A program made the position numbers and the translations under genes. From contig NZ_JAGQCE010000016.1 of NCBI RefSeq assembly GCF_024345995.1, forward strand, positions 1 through 60,831: a DNA stretch of 60,831 nucleotides, written 5' to 3'. This DNA comes from Synechococcus sp. Cruz-7E5 (GTDB lineage: Bacteria; Cyanobacteriota; Cyanobacteriia; PCC-6307; Cyanobiaceae). Each line of letters begins with the position of its first letter. Position 1 is the first letter of the stretch. Below the pieces are notes generated by a model. It worked only from the letters and a program-made list of their open reading frames with translations. It ran no database searches and was not told the DNA's origin. Shown one piece after another: positions 8,605 to 18,429 of this stretch.

Positions 8605-9720
8605 CTACGCAGCGCCTTCAACACAACGTTCACCAAGTTCCATGAAAGCGGGAGAAAGACCGCCTATCAGTAGCCATCGGTGCAATTCAGCGATCCTGGA
8701 GACCATGACATTCCACGAATAATGACTGATCACCATTTGCCTTCCAGCCTTGCCTCGCTGCATCCGTTCTGGTTCGCCAATGGCGAACAATCGTCTGATT
8801 CCGTTCCGAAGTTCCTTTACCTCCGGTCGTACAGACAGGGCCGCTCCGGCGATGACGGCTTCTTCTAGATGACATTCCGGGCTGAGGAGACAGGGGAGAC
8901 CCCGACTCATCGCCTCCAGTGCCGCCATCGGCAGGCCCTCGCTGAAGCTGGGCAGCACGAAGGCGCTCGAAGCACTCAGGCAGGCCTCCTTGTGCTCACC
9001 AAAGCATGGGCCGTACACCCGGCAGCGCTGGAGGCCGGCCGCTGCCACCGCGGAGGCCGTGGCACCTCCATCCCCGTATCCCACCAGGACCAGCCACCAA
9101 CCCGCTCGGAGAGCCTCCTCCTCGATTGCGGCCCAGGCCGTCAGCAGGGGTCTGAGTCCCTTTTTGGCATGGAAGCGTCCGAGGAACAACAGCACCTTCT
9201 CGCCGGGCGGCACGATCCCGCTCCATGGGGGCGGGGGCAGGGGCCCTCTGGATGGATCCGGCAGGTTCACGCCGTTGGGAATCACGGCGATGGGCGTCGA
9301 GATGCCAAGCGCCCGAATCGCTTCCGCCTCAGCCGGACAGAGCGCCTGCAGGCAGGAGGCGGCCTCCAGGGCTCGACGTTCCCACAGCCGCCAGACCACC
9401 GCCTTGCGCCGGCGAGAGTAGGCCAGCGCCCAGGGATCGAGCATGCCGTGGGGAGCGATCAGCAGCGGCAGGCCCTTTCGGGCAAGGGCCGGGGCGATGC
9501 GGGTGGGGCTGCGCCAGAGACCGTGGAGGTGCACGAGATCGGGGGCCAGGTGCAGCACCTGATCCCGCAGGAGGAGGTCCCGTCGCCAGGCCGGATGCTG
9601 GTCGGCCGTGATCCACCCTGCGGAAGCCCCTTCTAGACGCTGCGCCTCCACCAGGCCCGCCACGGCGGTGGCAATCCCGCCATCGACGGCGCCAGCGGAA
9701 TGGGAAAGGTGCAGAATCAT
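8605..9720 (-). CDS. Glycosyltransferase family 4 (GT-B fold)
   Basis: A retaining GT-B glycosyltransferase of about 371 residues. The N-terminal acceptor domain starts ILHLSHSAGAVDGGIATAV with the glycine-rich loop, then LVHLHGLWR and LLIAPHGMLDPWAL. The C-terminal nucleotide-sugar domain has LLFLGRFHAKKGL and the E-x7-E motif EGLPMAALE. The likely start is ATG 9720, four bases after the upstream stop; the open frame continues to 9792 inside the neighbour. The APHGM-DPW pattern is common in GT4 enzymes of O-antigen and WcaI-like clusters. Confidence 0.85.
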   Translation of the reverse strand: MILHLSHSAGAVDGGIATAVAGLVEAQRLEGASAGWITADQHPAWRRDLLLRDQVLHLAPDLVHLHGLWRSPTRIAPALARKGLPLLIAPHGMLDPWALAYSRRRKAVVWRLWERRALEAASCLQALCPAEAEAIRALGISTPIAVIPNGVNLPDPSRGPLPPPPWSGIVPPGEKVLLFLGRFHAKKGLRPLLTAWAAIEEEALRAGWWLVLVGYGDGGATASAVAAAGLQRCRVYGPCFGEHKEACLSASSAFVLPSFSEGLPMAALEAMSRGLPCLLSPECHLEEAVIAGAALSVRPEVKELRNGIRRLFAIGEPERMQRGKAGRQMVISHYSWNVMVSRIAELHRWLLIGGLSPAFMELGERCVEGAA

Positions 9721-9724
9721 CCGA

Positions 9725-10933
9725 TCAGATTGCCGCCTGGATAGGCTCCTCGAGCAGGGCACACCAGCGAGGCAGCACCGCCGAAGCGGCATGGGAGACC
9801 AGAAAGGCCTGGTGAGCGGCCCTGGCCCAGGGCTCCGGAAACCCAGGAGCTTCCTTCAGAGCGCGAATGGCGGCCACCAGCTCCCGCCCCGTGGGAGCGC
9901 AGACACCAGCTCCCGTCTCCACCACGTCGCGGGCTGTCTGGGTATGGGGCGGCGCCACCACGATCACGGGCCGGGAGAGACCGAGCAGCGCATCGAGCTT
10001 GGAGGGACAGCAGGTGCCCGCCATCGAGGCCCGCAGGGCCACCAGGTGAACGTCGCCGCAGCAGAGGGACGCCACCCGTTGCTGGGGTGGCACCAGCTCC
10101 CGGAACAGCACTCGGGACTTGGGATGATCTGCGGCCCAAACGCGGATTCGCTCGATGCCAGGGCCCAGGCCGCAAAAGAGAAACTGCAGGTCTTGGTTGA
10201 ATGCCAGCGCCACCACAGCCTCGAAAATTGGCTCAAAATCATGCCAAGCCCCGGCATAGCCGGAGTACATCACGGTGAATGCCTCCGGCAGCCCACAGAT
10301 CCTGCGTGCACTCACGGCTGGCAGGGCTGCCGTGGGTAAATCATCCTGTTCCCAGGTACCGATCACCCGCAGGCGCGCAGTGGGAATTCCCTCGGCCGCC
10401 AGGGCTGCAGCCATGCACTCTCCCAAGCTCACCACCAGCTGGCAGTGGCGGTACAGCGCCATCTGGAGCCGGTTGAGCCCCAGGGCCAGGCGAGCCTGAG
10501 GAGAAGCCTCCGGACGCAGCCGGCTGATCTGCAGCAATGGACGATCCATCACCCAGGCAATCAGGCGAGTGCCATGGCGCCAGCACAGAAACAACCCACC
10601 AAGGGTGAGCAGGTAAGGGGTATCCAGGAGGATCGCCTGGTGGTAGCGCCGCCGGGTGAACAGGCACCAGCGCACCAGTTGGAACCAGAGCAGCGGAAGG
10701 GTGAGCCTGGCTGGGATACGTCGTCCTGGTAGGCCCACTGACACCCGATGCACCAGCACCCCTCCCTCCCACTGGCTCGAGGAAGCTTGTGCGGCTCCAG
10801 CCGAGGTCAGAACCTCCACCACGAAATCGGCGGAAGCAAGGGCTTCGGCCAACTCGGTGAACAGCCGGGATGTGGCCGCCCCACCCCGCCCGTAGCTCTG
10901 GCCGACCAGCAAAATCCGGCCTGCTTCGGTCAC
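9725..10933 (-). CDS. Glycosyltransferase family 4-like
   Basis: 402 residues with the GT-B layout: RILLVGQSYGRGGAATSRLF at the N-terminus, a VVSLGECMA segment in the middle, then FTVMYSGYAGAWHDFEPIFEA and FLFCGLGPG in the second domain. The usual E-x7-E is replaced by a MAGTCCPSKLDALLGLSRP stretch, the form seen in WbuB/WcaI-like GT4 enzymes that bind through the Lys. It is coupled to the next upstream gene by a GTGA overlap and has a GTG start. Donor and acceptor are unknown. Confidence 0.8.
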   Translation of the reverse strand: MTEAGRILLVGQSYGRGGAATSRLFTELAEALASADFVVEVLTSAGAAQASSSQWEGGVLVHRVSVGLPGRRIPARLTLPLLWFQLVRWCLFTRRRYHQAILLDTPYLLTLGGLFLCWRHGTRLIAWVMDRPLLQISRLRPEASPQARLALGLNRLQMALYRHCQLVVSLGECMAAALAAEGIPTARLRVIGTWEQDDLPTAALPAVSARRICGLPEAFTVMYSGYAGAWHDFEPIFEAVVALAFNQDLQFLFCGLGPGIERIRVWAADHPKSRVLFRELVPPQQRVASLCCGDVHLVALRASMAGTCCPSKLDALLGLSRPVIVVAPPHTQTARDVVETGAGVCAPTGRELVAAIRALKEAPGFPEPWARAAHQAFLVSHAASAVLPRWCALLEEPIQAAI

Positions 10934-11985
10934 GCCGCTGCCCGGGCAGCCAGCAGCCGGTTGATCTCTTGCAGATGGAGCTGGGCCACACGCTCTGGCC
11001 GGAAGCGCTCAAGATGGGCATGGCGAGCGGCCCAGTCAATGGGTACCGGCCGGGTTCGCTCGTTACGGATGGCGTCAGCCAAGGCTTCTACATCCCCAGG
11101 TGGTACGTAGCGGGCCAGCTGAGCACCAGCCTCAGGGAGACCACCGACAGCGGAAGCAATCACGCCACAGCCGGCCGCCAGGGCCTCAAGCATCACCACT
11201 CCAAAAGGCTCTTGCCAAAGGGAAGGAATCACAACCAACCGGCTCCGGCGCAGCTCCACGGCCACCTCCGAGGCAGGCAGCGACCCGAGAAACGAGACCC
11301 GCTGACCACAGGCCAGGGAGAGGCGTTGCCATTCTGCTTGAGCGGGCCCGGCACCGAGAAAAGCCACGGCCATGGAGCCACAGCCAAAGGCCGCCAACTT
11401 CTCCAGGGCCGCCAACAGCACCTGTCCTCCCTTGTCTGGGATGTGGCGTCCCACGAAGGTGACGTCCCAGCCAGGGCTGTCCATGGGGGGGTGATCGGGG
11501 CCGACCTGGGGCGCAAGACATTCCAGCGGGCAGCAGGGGTGAATCAAGGCAATCGGGAGCCTGGGCAGATCGGCCAGCTCGCGCAACTTCTCCGCCAGGA
11601 AAACACTGTTGGCCACGTGGAGGGAACGCCGCAGAATCCAGCGCTTGAGCCGCAGATTCCAGCCATCCCCCCCCAGATACGTGTGATGACTGATCAGCAC
11701 AGGACGGCCCAGCAGCGTCACCAACAACCAGGTTTTCAGACTGAGCCCCATGCTGAGCACCACATCCGCCGGCAGAACGGCCCTGCAGACATGAATCAGT
11801 CGAGTCAATCCCCAAGGTAAGTGATAGGTTTCCAGCTCACAAACCTGATGGCTCATGACCCGAAAAGCCCTGGCAAGCTGTTCAGTCTGCGTTTCAACGC
11901 CACCCATTCCATAGCGCATGGTGGGCCCCAGGATAACTATCCGCAAAGGGCGACAATCAGATTCACATAAAGCCAACTCAGGCAA
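10930..11985 (-). CDS. Glycosyltransferase family 4
   Basis: 351 residues. The N-terminal domain begins RIVILGPTMRYGMGGVETQ (glycine-rich acceptor loop) with VLISHHTYLGGDGW. The second domain shows VTFVGRHIPDKGGQVLL, VAFLGAGP, VSFLGSLP and the E-x7-E motif EPFGVVMLE. It overlaps the polymerase gene by eight bases at its 5' end and the next GT4 gene as GTGA at its 3' end. Confidence 0.86.
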   Translation of the reverse strand: MPELALCESDCRPLRIVILGPTMRYGMGGVETQTEQLARAFRVMSHQVCELETYHLPWGLTRLIHVCRAVLPADVVLSMGLSLKTWLLVTLLGRPVLISHHTYLGGDGWNLRLKRWILRRSLHVANSVFLAEKLRELADLPRLPIALIHPCCPLECLAPQVGPDHPPMDSPGWDVTFVGRHIPDKGGQVLLAALEKLAAFGCGSMAVAFLGAGPAQAEWQRLSLACGQRVSFLGSLPASEVAVELRRSRLVVIPSLWQEPFGVVMLEALAAGCGVIASAVGGLPEAGAQLARYVPPGDVEALADAIRNERTRPVPIDWAARHAHLERFRPERVAQLHLQEINRLLAARAAA

Positions 11986-13291
11986 TCCGCCGTATCAGGA
12001 AGATCGGCAGCACCGTGAAGATGAACAGCAAAGCCACCTGAGGAAGATAACCTCTGCTCACAACCACATAAAGGAAGGCCGAGGTCAGCACGTAGGCCAC
12101 CTGCGCCGAAGGATCGAATCGATGCTCCAAAAACCACGCATTCAAGCAACGCAGGAGCCAGCCGAGCAGAATACTGATCGCAATTAGCGAGGGCCAGCCA
12201 AAAACCATGAAATATTCTGCATAACTCAGAAATGCCGATCCTGCCGCATAGACAGTATTGCCATAAACCGCTGTTGTTGCCGTTGAAATATACTCAGCCG
12301 ATGGCTTATCAGGCCAGATCGCTCGGGGGATGAAAATACCCAAAGCTCCAACCAGAGGGGTCAAGCCGATGTAAGAGATCCGCTGAGGTGTCAGCTGAAT
12401 TACTTCTCCCGTCGTGTAGAAGACTGTACTTTCAAATAGACCTGAATCAATCACCTGTTCGGCACCCAGATCACCTGCCTGACTGATGTCAAGGCCCTGT
12501 CCATAGGTACGGGTCAAGCCGATGAACCCTGCCAGGGCAATCAGACCAGAGGCAAACAAGGCCATCACCACAAGCCTGGGTCGCCTCTGGCGACAGAGAT
12601 ACCAGAGAATCACCATCGGTACCAGCAGCACCACCAAACGCCAACGGAACCCAGACGTGGTGTATAGAGCCGCTGCGATCAAAGACCAGAGAATCACTTC
12701 CGGCCATCCCTTGCGGCGATGAATGGCAGCAGCAAAGAGCAGCAGGGTGCCTGGGACCAGCAGATTCAGGCTGAACTGAAGCAAGGAATTCAGTACCCCC
12801 AGACCGCCCGAGAGGCCCCATCCCTGCAGCTCCTCCCCCAGTGACGCTGCGGCCAGCGGATTCAACTGAGCCAGCACGAGCGGACCCTGCGCCACAACCT
12901 GGAGGCCAAAGCCGAGGAAGTTCAACCAGCGGCCGATACGTCGGCACCACTCCGGGGAGAGCCGACGGAGAGAGGCGCGCGGGAGTCGCCAGGGCTTCAG
13001 ACCATAGAAACCCAGCATCACTGAGAGGAAAAACACCAAAGCCCCCGTCCAGCCCCAGACCATGCCGCTGCGCAGGCTCACGCCTCCAGGCGCCCAGGCC
13101 CCGGAGGCCAGCCCCAGTAGAGGACCCAAGAGGCAGTAGTAGGCCAGGATCACGGCCATGACCACAGTGGGTCGGAAGGCAGCGAGTGGTTCACGGGACG
13201 ACCAGCAGCGCAACACCTCCCAGCCCATGACACCGGCCAGAGCAGTTACCAGCAGAACCTCCAGGGCCGTCAGCTGGGTGGGGTCGATCAT
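11978..13291 (-). CDS. O-antigen polymerase-like (Wzy-type) membrane protein
   Basis: About 437 residues with 11 to 12 predicted membrane helices and a long loop around residues 265-345, the layout of Wzy or EpsK-like oligosaccharide-repeat polymerases. The loop contains LTRTYGQGLDISQAGDLG and PRAIWPDKPSAEY; a P-R-x-x-W-P-x-K-P motif after a helix is typical of this group of polymerases. It would join lipid-linked repeat units on the periplasmic face. The ATG at 13291 overlaps the upstream GT4 stop as ATGA. The C-terminus ends basic (RRIA). Confidence 0.78.
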   Translation of the reverse strand: MIDPTQLTALEVLLVTALAGVMGWEVLRCWSSREPLAAFRPTVVMAVILAYYCLLGPLLGLASGAWAPGGVSLRSGMVWGWTGALVFFLSVMLGFYGLKPWRLPRASLRRLSPEWCRRIGRWLNFLGFGLQVVAQGPLVLAQLNPLAAASLGEELQGWGLSGGLGVLNSLLQFSLNLLVPGTLLLFAAAIHRRKGWPEVILWSLIAAALYTTSGFRWRLVVLLVPMVILWYLCRQRRPRLVVMALFASGLIALAGFIGLTRTYGQGLDISQAGDLGAEQVIDSGLFESTVFYTTGEVIQLTPQRISYIGLTPLVGALGIFIPRAIWPDKPSAEYISTATTAVYGNTVYAAGSAFLSYAEYFMVFGWPSLIAISILLGWLLRCLNAWFLEHRFDPSAQVAYVLTSAFLYVVVSRGYLPQVALLFIFTVLPIFLIRRIA

Positions 13292-14454
13292 GCGGCCGGA
13301 GAAAAGCAACGTTGACTCAGCAGTGACGCCACGATTGCGCTGCGGCGACTATGGCGTGGATAGCGCCGGGCCCATTCCACCGCATCCCACAAGCCGTCGG
13401 CGAAGCGTTCCGGCGTGAAGTCTTCAAGCCGCTCTGTGGCGGCGGCAGTGACGGCCCGGCGGGCAGGCTCCGGCAGCCGCTCCACGGCATGCAGACAGGC
13501 CGTGAGCGCGGCGGGATCGACGGGATCGAAGCTCCAGCCCGTTCTGCCCTCCTCGATCAGATCCACAGCACAACCGCAGCCGCGGCTGACGATCACCGGC
13601 AGACCAGCCGCCATCGCCTCATTCACCACGAGGCCCCACTGATCGGTATGGCTGGCCAGAACGAAAGCGGAGGCGGCCCCATAGGCAGCGGCCAACGCCG
13701 GGAGCTGAAGGAACGGCTCGATGCTCACACGGATCGGATCCGGCAGGCAAGCGACAGCCTCTCGAATCAGAGGCTCGCACGGACCAGTACCGATCAGCCG
13801 CAGTCCCCAGCGCCCGCTCTGGCGCTGGTAGTCGCCGTAGGCCGTCAGCAGACCGATGTGGTTCTTCTTGGGGACGAACCGGCTCACGCAGAGAAAGTGC
13901 GGTATCCCGGAATCCCTGGGCCGTTCTGGCGGCCGGCGGAAAGCGACGTTGTCAACCACATCCCAGGGCCGGAAGATCGCCTCTGAAGGAAAACCCAGGA
14001 GCCCCAAGTAGGCACGGCTTTCGCTGCCGGCCACCAAGGCAGCGCTGTAGCCCCGCAGCAGTCCTCGCTTGATCGCTTCCTTCCAGGGCTGGCGAGGTTC
14101 ATCCCGCCAACGGCTGTCGCTGATCAGCACCAGCGGAATCCGCCGGCGCCAGGCCTGCATCACAAGCCTCTGATAGGAACGGTCAGCCCAGCCCACACTC
14201 ACGATGACGGCGGGTAGGCAGCGATCGAGGAGCTCAGCAAGTTGCTGATCGAGATCAAGCGTTGGGGGATCACTTTCCGGGTCGGTGGCACCACGGAGTG
14301 AATGGAGCGTGTAGGAGCCGGATGGAAGGCTGTCCCACGGATACTCGCAACTCAGTGGCCGGGTTTCCAGCACGGTCAGTTCAAGCCGGTCGGCAAGGCA
14401 CTGCAGACGAGCATGGTGATAGGGCCCGACGCGATGGAGGGCGATGAGGATCAC
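13288..14454 (-). CDS. Glycosyltransferase family 4
   Basis: A 388-residue GT-B enzyme. It starts VILIALHRVGPYHHARLQCL, a GT4 N-terminus of the type that lacks the glycine loop, followed by PLVLISDSRWRDEPRQPWKE. The second domain has FLCVSRFVPKKNHIGLL, LRLIGTGP and DQWGLVVNEAMAAGLPVIVS, where Asp replaces the first Glu of E-x7-E. The GTG at 14454 overlaps the FkbM stop as GTGA and is preferred over the ORF start at 14499. Confidence 0.85.
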   Translation of the reverse strand: MILIALHRVGPYHHARLQCLADRLELTVLETRPLSCEYPWDSLPSGSYTLHSLRGATDPESDPPTLDLDQQLAELLDRCLPAVIVSVGWADRSYQRLVMQAWRRRIPLVLISDSRWRDEPRQPWKEAIKRGLLRGYSAALVAGSESRAYLGLLGFPSEAIFRPWDVVDNVAFRRPPERPRDSGIPHFLCVSRFVPKKNHIGLLTAYGDYQRQSGRWGLRLIGTGPCEPLIREAVACLPDPIRVSIEPFLQLPALAAAYGAASAFVLASHTDQWGLVVNEAMAAGLPVIVSRGCGCAVDLIEEGRTGWSFDPVDPAALTACLHAVERLPEPARRAVTAAATERLEDFTPERFADGLWDAVEWARRYPRHSRRSAIVASLLSQRCFSPAA

Positions 14455-15317
14455 TGACGGTCCATCAACCAATCCCGGATCAAGGCGGTGCGAGCACAAT
14501 GAAAAATATCACTCCCTACACCAAAATGGCACCTTGTGTCGATCGTGCCAATCTGAAACTGGTGGGTGGCGCAAATCAGATCGAAGAGCTCGTGGGCAGG
14601 ATAGGCCTCGGGATGTAGTTCAGCGGCCAGGGACTCGATGCGTGACCAATGCTCCGGAAGGAGGGAGCCCAGAATCATCAGCTCCGCGCCTTCGCAGTCA
14701 AGCTTTAGACAGCGAACCGTCTCAATCTGCTCCTGCTGGAGGAAGCTGCTGAGGGTGATGGTGTCCACATCATAAGCATCTATCACCTCAACACCGCTGG
14801 AGTGTGTGAAGGCGGGATTGATACTACTCATGCCACCGGCCAGGTTCGCACTTACCGCTAATTGGGTGGTGCCGTTGCGTTCTCCCACCGCGCAGGGATG
14901 GATCACGATTCGGTCTTGGAGGTGATTGCGGCGAACATTTTCGCGCAGTAGTTCCAGCGTGTCGCGCTGGGGCTCAAAGGCATGCACGATTGCACCCTGA
15001 GCTGCGGCGTAGATGCTGTAGAAGCCGTGATTGGCGCCGATATCGATGACAAGATCCCCAGGCCGGATCGGCACCCAGGGAATTTCGTAGAGATGGAGGT
15101 GAAAAACCTCTCCGAACATCTGGAAAGCACGCGACCTGCAGAGAAAACTGAGCCCGGTGGATCGATCGCGGACCTCGATTGGATCCGAGTCAAGCACTCC
15201 AAGCTGCCATGCCAGCGAAAGAGGATTGCCATAATTCCTGAGAGCCCGGGCGAAGCGATAAAGCCGCGCCACACCCTGATCGACGCATCGCGAAACGCTC
15301 GCAGCTGATCCACTCAT
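14451..15317 (-). CDS. FkbM-family SAM-dependent methyltransferase
   Basis: A 288-residue class I methyltransferase of the FkbM (Methyltransf_21) type, which usually O-methylates a sugar. The SAM site is LVIDIGANHGFYSIYAA (about residues 89-105), then HAFEPQRDTLELL with the acidic ribose-binding residue, and the family motif CLKLDCEGAELMIL (about 190-204). It would cap or decorate the polysaccharide. Its start overlaps the stop of the broken exostosin gene as ATGA, so its translation may once have depended on that gene. Confidence 0.9.
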   Translation of the reverse strand: MSGSAASVSRCVDQGVARLYRFARALRNYGNPLSLAWQLGVLDSDPIEVRDRSTGLSFLCRSRAFQMFGEVFHLHLYEIPWVPIRPGDLVIDIGANHGFYSIYAAAQGAIVHAFEPQRDTLELLRENVRRNHLQDRIVIHPCAVGERNGTTQLAVSANLAGGMSSINPAFTHSSGVEVIDAYDVDTITLSSFLQQEQIETVRCLKLDCEGAELMILGSLLPEHWSRIESLAAELHPEAYPAHELFDLICATHQFQIGTIDTRCHFGVGSDIFHCARTALIRDWLMDRQ

Positions 15318-16142
15318 CGGCTCATGCCGCCAGGCCGCATCTGCACCAGTGTCTGGTGAAGCCTAGCCTTTACCTGCCAGATCCACTGATCGATCCGCTC
15401 AGCCGTGGTGATCAAGGGCCAAGCCGGAACAACAAGGGCAAACTCATTCCAGGCCGGTCCAGCAGGTGGCGACCAGCCGTCGGACACGATGATGGGAGCG
15501 ATACCGATACTCATGGCCTCGTAGAGACGAACACTGGAGGTACCAGCACCGCGTGGACACAATGCATAATTGGAGGCGGTGAGGGTATGCCAGAACAAAT
15601 TTTCTTGGCTACGATCCTTAAGTTGTGACCCGTCATTCCATCGATCATAGCTGAAATCAGTTTGAGGATACAGCAGTCATGAGAAAAGTGAATCTTGAAC
15701 AATCGCTTACGAAGCCTGCAGGACGCCTTGCCCATGAAGCTCAGCAGAAAACTCTTTCTGTCCGGATCAAGCACGCTAATGGCTTCTGGAGGCAGATTGG
15801 GGGAGCGATCGGCCAGGAGAGAATAAACAAAGGCTACAAATCTACCACCCCAGGATTTCCATTTTGGCAAGGAACTAAAGCTCCATGCAGAAGCACCGGA
15901 GGGTTATCCAACTCCGAGTAGATAAAGCATCGATCCGGATTCAATCGTCGGAACGAGGAGCTTCGAAGTGAGCGATAGGCATTTGCCTCAGTGATATCGA
16001 GGAACAGAACAATGTCGGCGGATTCCGGCTCCTCCACAAGCACCAGGCCTGTCTCTAGCGAATCCCTAAGCAAACGCTCGATTGCTGCACGCTGAGATCA
16101 AGAATCCTCCACGCTGATGATCGAAAGTCTGAGCTGGTTCAT
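15314..16142 (-). pseudogene. Exostosin-family glycosyltransferase, broken by three lesions
   Basis: The gene should start at ATG 16142, which overlaps the upstream GT4 stop as ATGA. The frame hits an in-frame TGA after 14 codons and then resumes as SQRAAIERLLRDSLETGLVL and LFLDITEANAYRSLR. It shifts frame near 15860 (WGGRFVAFVYSLLADRSPN follows in another frame) and again near 15665 (DFSYDRWNDGS and NLFWHTLTASNYALCPRGAG in the third frame). The segment LCPRGAGTSSVRLYEAMSIG with PIIVSDGWSPP is a textbook exostosin (GT47-like) signature. Its length, about 275 codons, suggests nearly the whole gene remains. Confidence 0.8.
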
Positions 16143-17347
16143 GGAGTGCTGCCGGCCATCCTGCCCGGCTGTAACAACGCCTCGGCCAGGCGCTCGCCAT
16201 AACGGCTCCAGCGATAATCCCAGGCCCGTTCACGAGCAGCGGCCCCCAGGCGCTGCCGCAACCGGTTGTCCTCCAGGAGCTGCTGCATCCGATCCGCCAG
16301 AGCCATGGCGTCCCGGATCGGCACCAGACAACCATCGATCCCATCGCGTACAACCGAACCGCAGTGGGGCGTGGTGATCACAGGAACCCCGCATGCCATC
16401 GCCTCAAGATGCACCAATCCGAAGCTATCGGCCAGGGTGGGGAGAACGAACAGATCAGCCTGCCGAAACTCTTCGGCAACCCCACTGCGGGCAACGGTGC
16501 CGAGGTACATAGGGCCGTCGAAGAGGGGATCGGAAACATCCACCTGCTGGGGGCCCACGACCCGGCACTCAAAGGGCACACCGCGGCCCCGGAGGATGCG
16601 GCAGGCCTCGGCCAGCACATGACTTCCCTTGCGCAACCCAACCTGACCCACGAACAGAATCCGTCCTGGCTGGGGGGTGGGCGTGAGCTTGAACCAGTGT
16701 TCCGGAATCCCATAGGGAACCAAGGCCAACTTGGCGGGATCACACCCCAGCATCACCGACGAATCCCAGCAATAGGTGGAGGGCACCAACACCTGGTCGC
16801 TGAGGGACCACTTCTGACGATCGCGCTCAATGCCCGCCTCCACCTCCTCAGCGCTCTCCCCCTCAGGTTCGATCCCGGGAAATCGCCGCCGCTCCTCGAG
16901 CAAGACCCGGCCCACATCCGCCCCGATGATCAGCTCATGAACCACATGCAGGCCAAGCTCCCGGGCCTGGCGGACGGCGTCGAGGTCGTTGTTGATGAAG
17001 TTGGTGTAAAGGGCATTCGCCCCGCCGAAACGGTTGCGGCAGGCGCGCTGCACAAGCAGAGCGTCGCTGTGCTGGCTGGACCGGGCCCAGGTAAGGCTCG
17101 CCACGGGCTGATCGCGCACGAGCTCCCGAGGAAGATCTGGGGGAAGACGACGGCCGAGCAGGCGCCTTAGGGCTGGGGGCTGACGGCCCGATGGCCAGAG
17201 GCGATCCAGCAACTCCAGCGGCCGGTGGCTTCCATGGAGATCGGTGTAGAAGGCGGCCAGGGCACCTCTGCGGGCCAGCAGGGCAGGCACTGCGTAGTGC
17301 ATGCGGGCCCCGGCTTGGAGCACGGCGTAACGACGTAATGGGGCCAC
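16139..17347 (-). CDS. Glycosyltransferase family 4
   Basis: About 402 residues. The N-terminus reads RRYAVLQAGARMHYAVPALLARRG, then VHELIIGADVGRVLLEERRR. The second domain contains ILFVGQVGLRKGSHVLAEA, CRVVGPQ and DSFGLVHLEAMACGVPVITT, with Asp in place of the first Glu of E-x7-E. The open frame reaches 17428, but the GTG at 17347 starts directly before the conserved strand. It is the first intact gene of the coupled run that ends at the WecA-like gene. Confidence 0.85.
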   Translation of the reverse strand: MAPLRRYAVLQAGARMHYAVPALLARRGALAAFYTDLHGSHRPLELLDRLWPSGRQPPALRRLLGRRLPPDLPRELVRDQPVASLTWARSSQHSDALLVQRACRNRFGGANALYTNFINNDLDAVRQARELGLHVVHELIIGADVGRVLLEERRRFPGIEPEGESAEEVEAGIERDRQKWSLSDQVLVPSTYCWDSSVMLGCDPAKLALVPYGIPEHWFKLTPTPQPGRILFVGQVGLRKGSHVLAEACRILRGRGVPFECRVVGPQQVDVSDPLFDGPMYLGTVARSGVAEEFRQADLFVLPTLADSFGLVHLEAMACGVPVITTPHCGSVVRDGIDGCLVPIRDAMALADRMQQLLEDNRLRQRLGAAARERAWDYRWSRYGERLAEALLQPGRMAGSTP

Positions 17348-17536
17348 TTCACTCAAGGCCGAACAAGCGTTGGGGCCAAGATCGCGAATGCTGTGACGTG
17401 TATGGAGTGGATGATGTCGTCCAGGCACAGGGGATAGCGAACCTCACCATCCATCTTGTAGGGAATGGAAGAGGCCATGAATGGGAGGCCACAGGCATCG
17501 GTCACACATGTCCAGGAAACAATCGAGCATCGATCG

Positions 17537-18400
17537 TCACTGCCAACCGCCGGCGTCGTGGCCAAGGTCGGGCGGGTGGCGATCGAGGCTGATCAGCAGG
17601 GGTTGGGCGGCCTGGGCGGCAGGAGTTGCAGCCAGCTCTGTCAGAGAGATGATTGCGCGCATTCGCGCGGCGGGATCCTCCAGGCTGGAGCAGAACTGAA
17701 TCAGCCACTGTTGGCCATCGGGCATCATGGCGAGAGCATCTATCTCACGGCTCTGCTCGCTGCGCAGGTACACAAGATCCGCACCGCGGCGAAGCAACTC
17801 CATGATCACGGCTTTTTCAAGGGCGTGGCCCAGGTTGCCGCGGCCGCTGAACTCGTAGAGGGGGGAGATCAAACCGGGAACGTATGGACTGGTGCAGGCG
17901 ATTGATGCAGAAGGCAACACCCGCATGGTTAAGGAGCTGCCGCACCGTGCTGTCGACATAGCTGAGCAGCAGAGGGGGAGAGCTGCGCTCATCCAGCCCC
18001 TGGGCTTCCGGGAAGGCTTCTTTGAGCAGGTAGCGCTCCAGTTGATGCTGCAGCTGGGAGCGGTCGGCACTGGTCCAGATGGAGGAGTCGCCGCTGGGTT
18101 CGAGGCCAACGTGGCGCAGGGCCTCCCAGAAGCTGAAGGGCCACACAATCGCCTCAAGCGCCAGGCCCCGCAGGCTGGTGGCGATTGCCGCTGAGATCAT
18201 CGGAGCCGAACATCCGCTCACCACCACGTCGAGCGGCTCGCTGTCGATCAGCCGGCGTAAAAAGCCATCCCAGCCGGGAATCTCCTGCACTTCATCGAGT
18301 AACAGACAGGTTCGGGGCCCTCCCGGCTGGGGGCGGGGGCATGGAGAGGCGATCCTCCAGCTTCTGGCGCAGCAGCAGCTGAGGGGTTGTCGTCCAGGGC
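17537..18400 (-). pseudogene. AAA_14/DUF4143-type ATPase, frameshifted and truncated
   Basis: Three reading frames share one protein. The first, near 18310-18290, gives RTCLLLDEVQEIPGW, the Walker B region of AAA_14 ATPases. The second (18290-17855) has VVVSGCSAPMISAAIATSLRG and IVWPFSFWEALRH, the sensor and after-sensor motifs. The third (17850-17537) has LYEFSGRGNLGHALEKAVIM then ELLRRGADLVYLRSEQSREI, the DUF4143 nuclease-like C-terminal domain. No Walker A is visible, so the N-terminus is lost. Intact members are solitary ATPases often found with mobile or defence genes. Confidence 0.75.
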
Positions 18401-18429
18401 GACAAGCTTTCTTCTCAAATTGTCATCTG

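Noticed and set aside
17353-17565. Minus-strand 70-codon frame upstream of the GT4 gene
   Set aside because: Overlaps the GT4 5' region in another frame and shows no recognisable domain.
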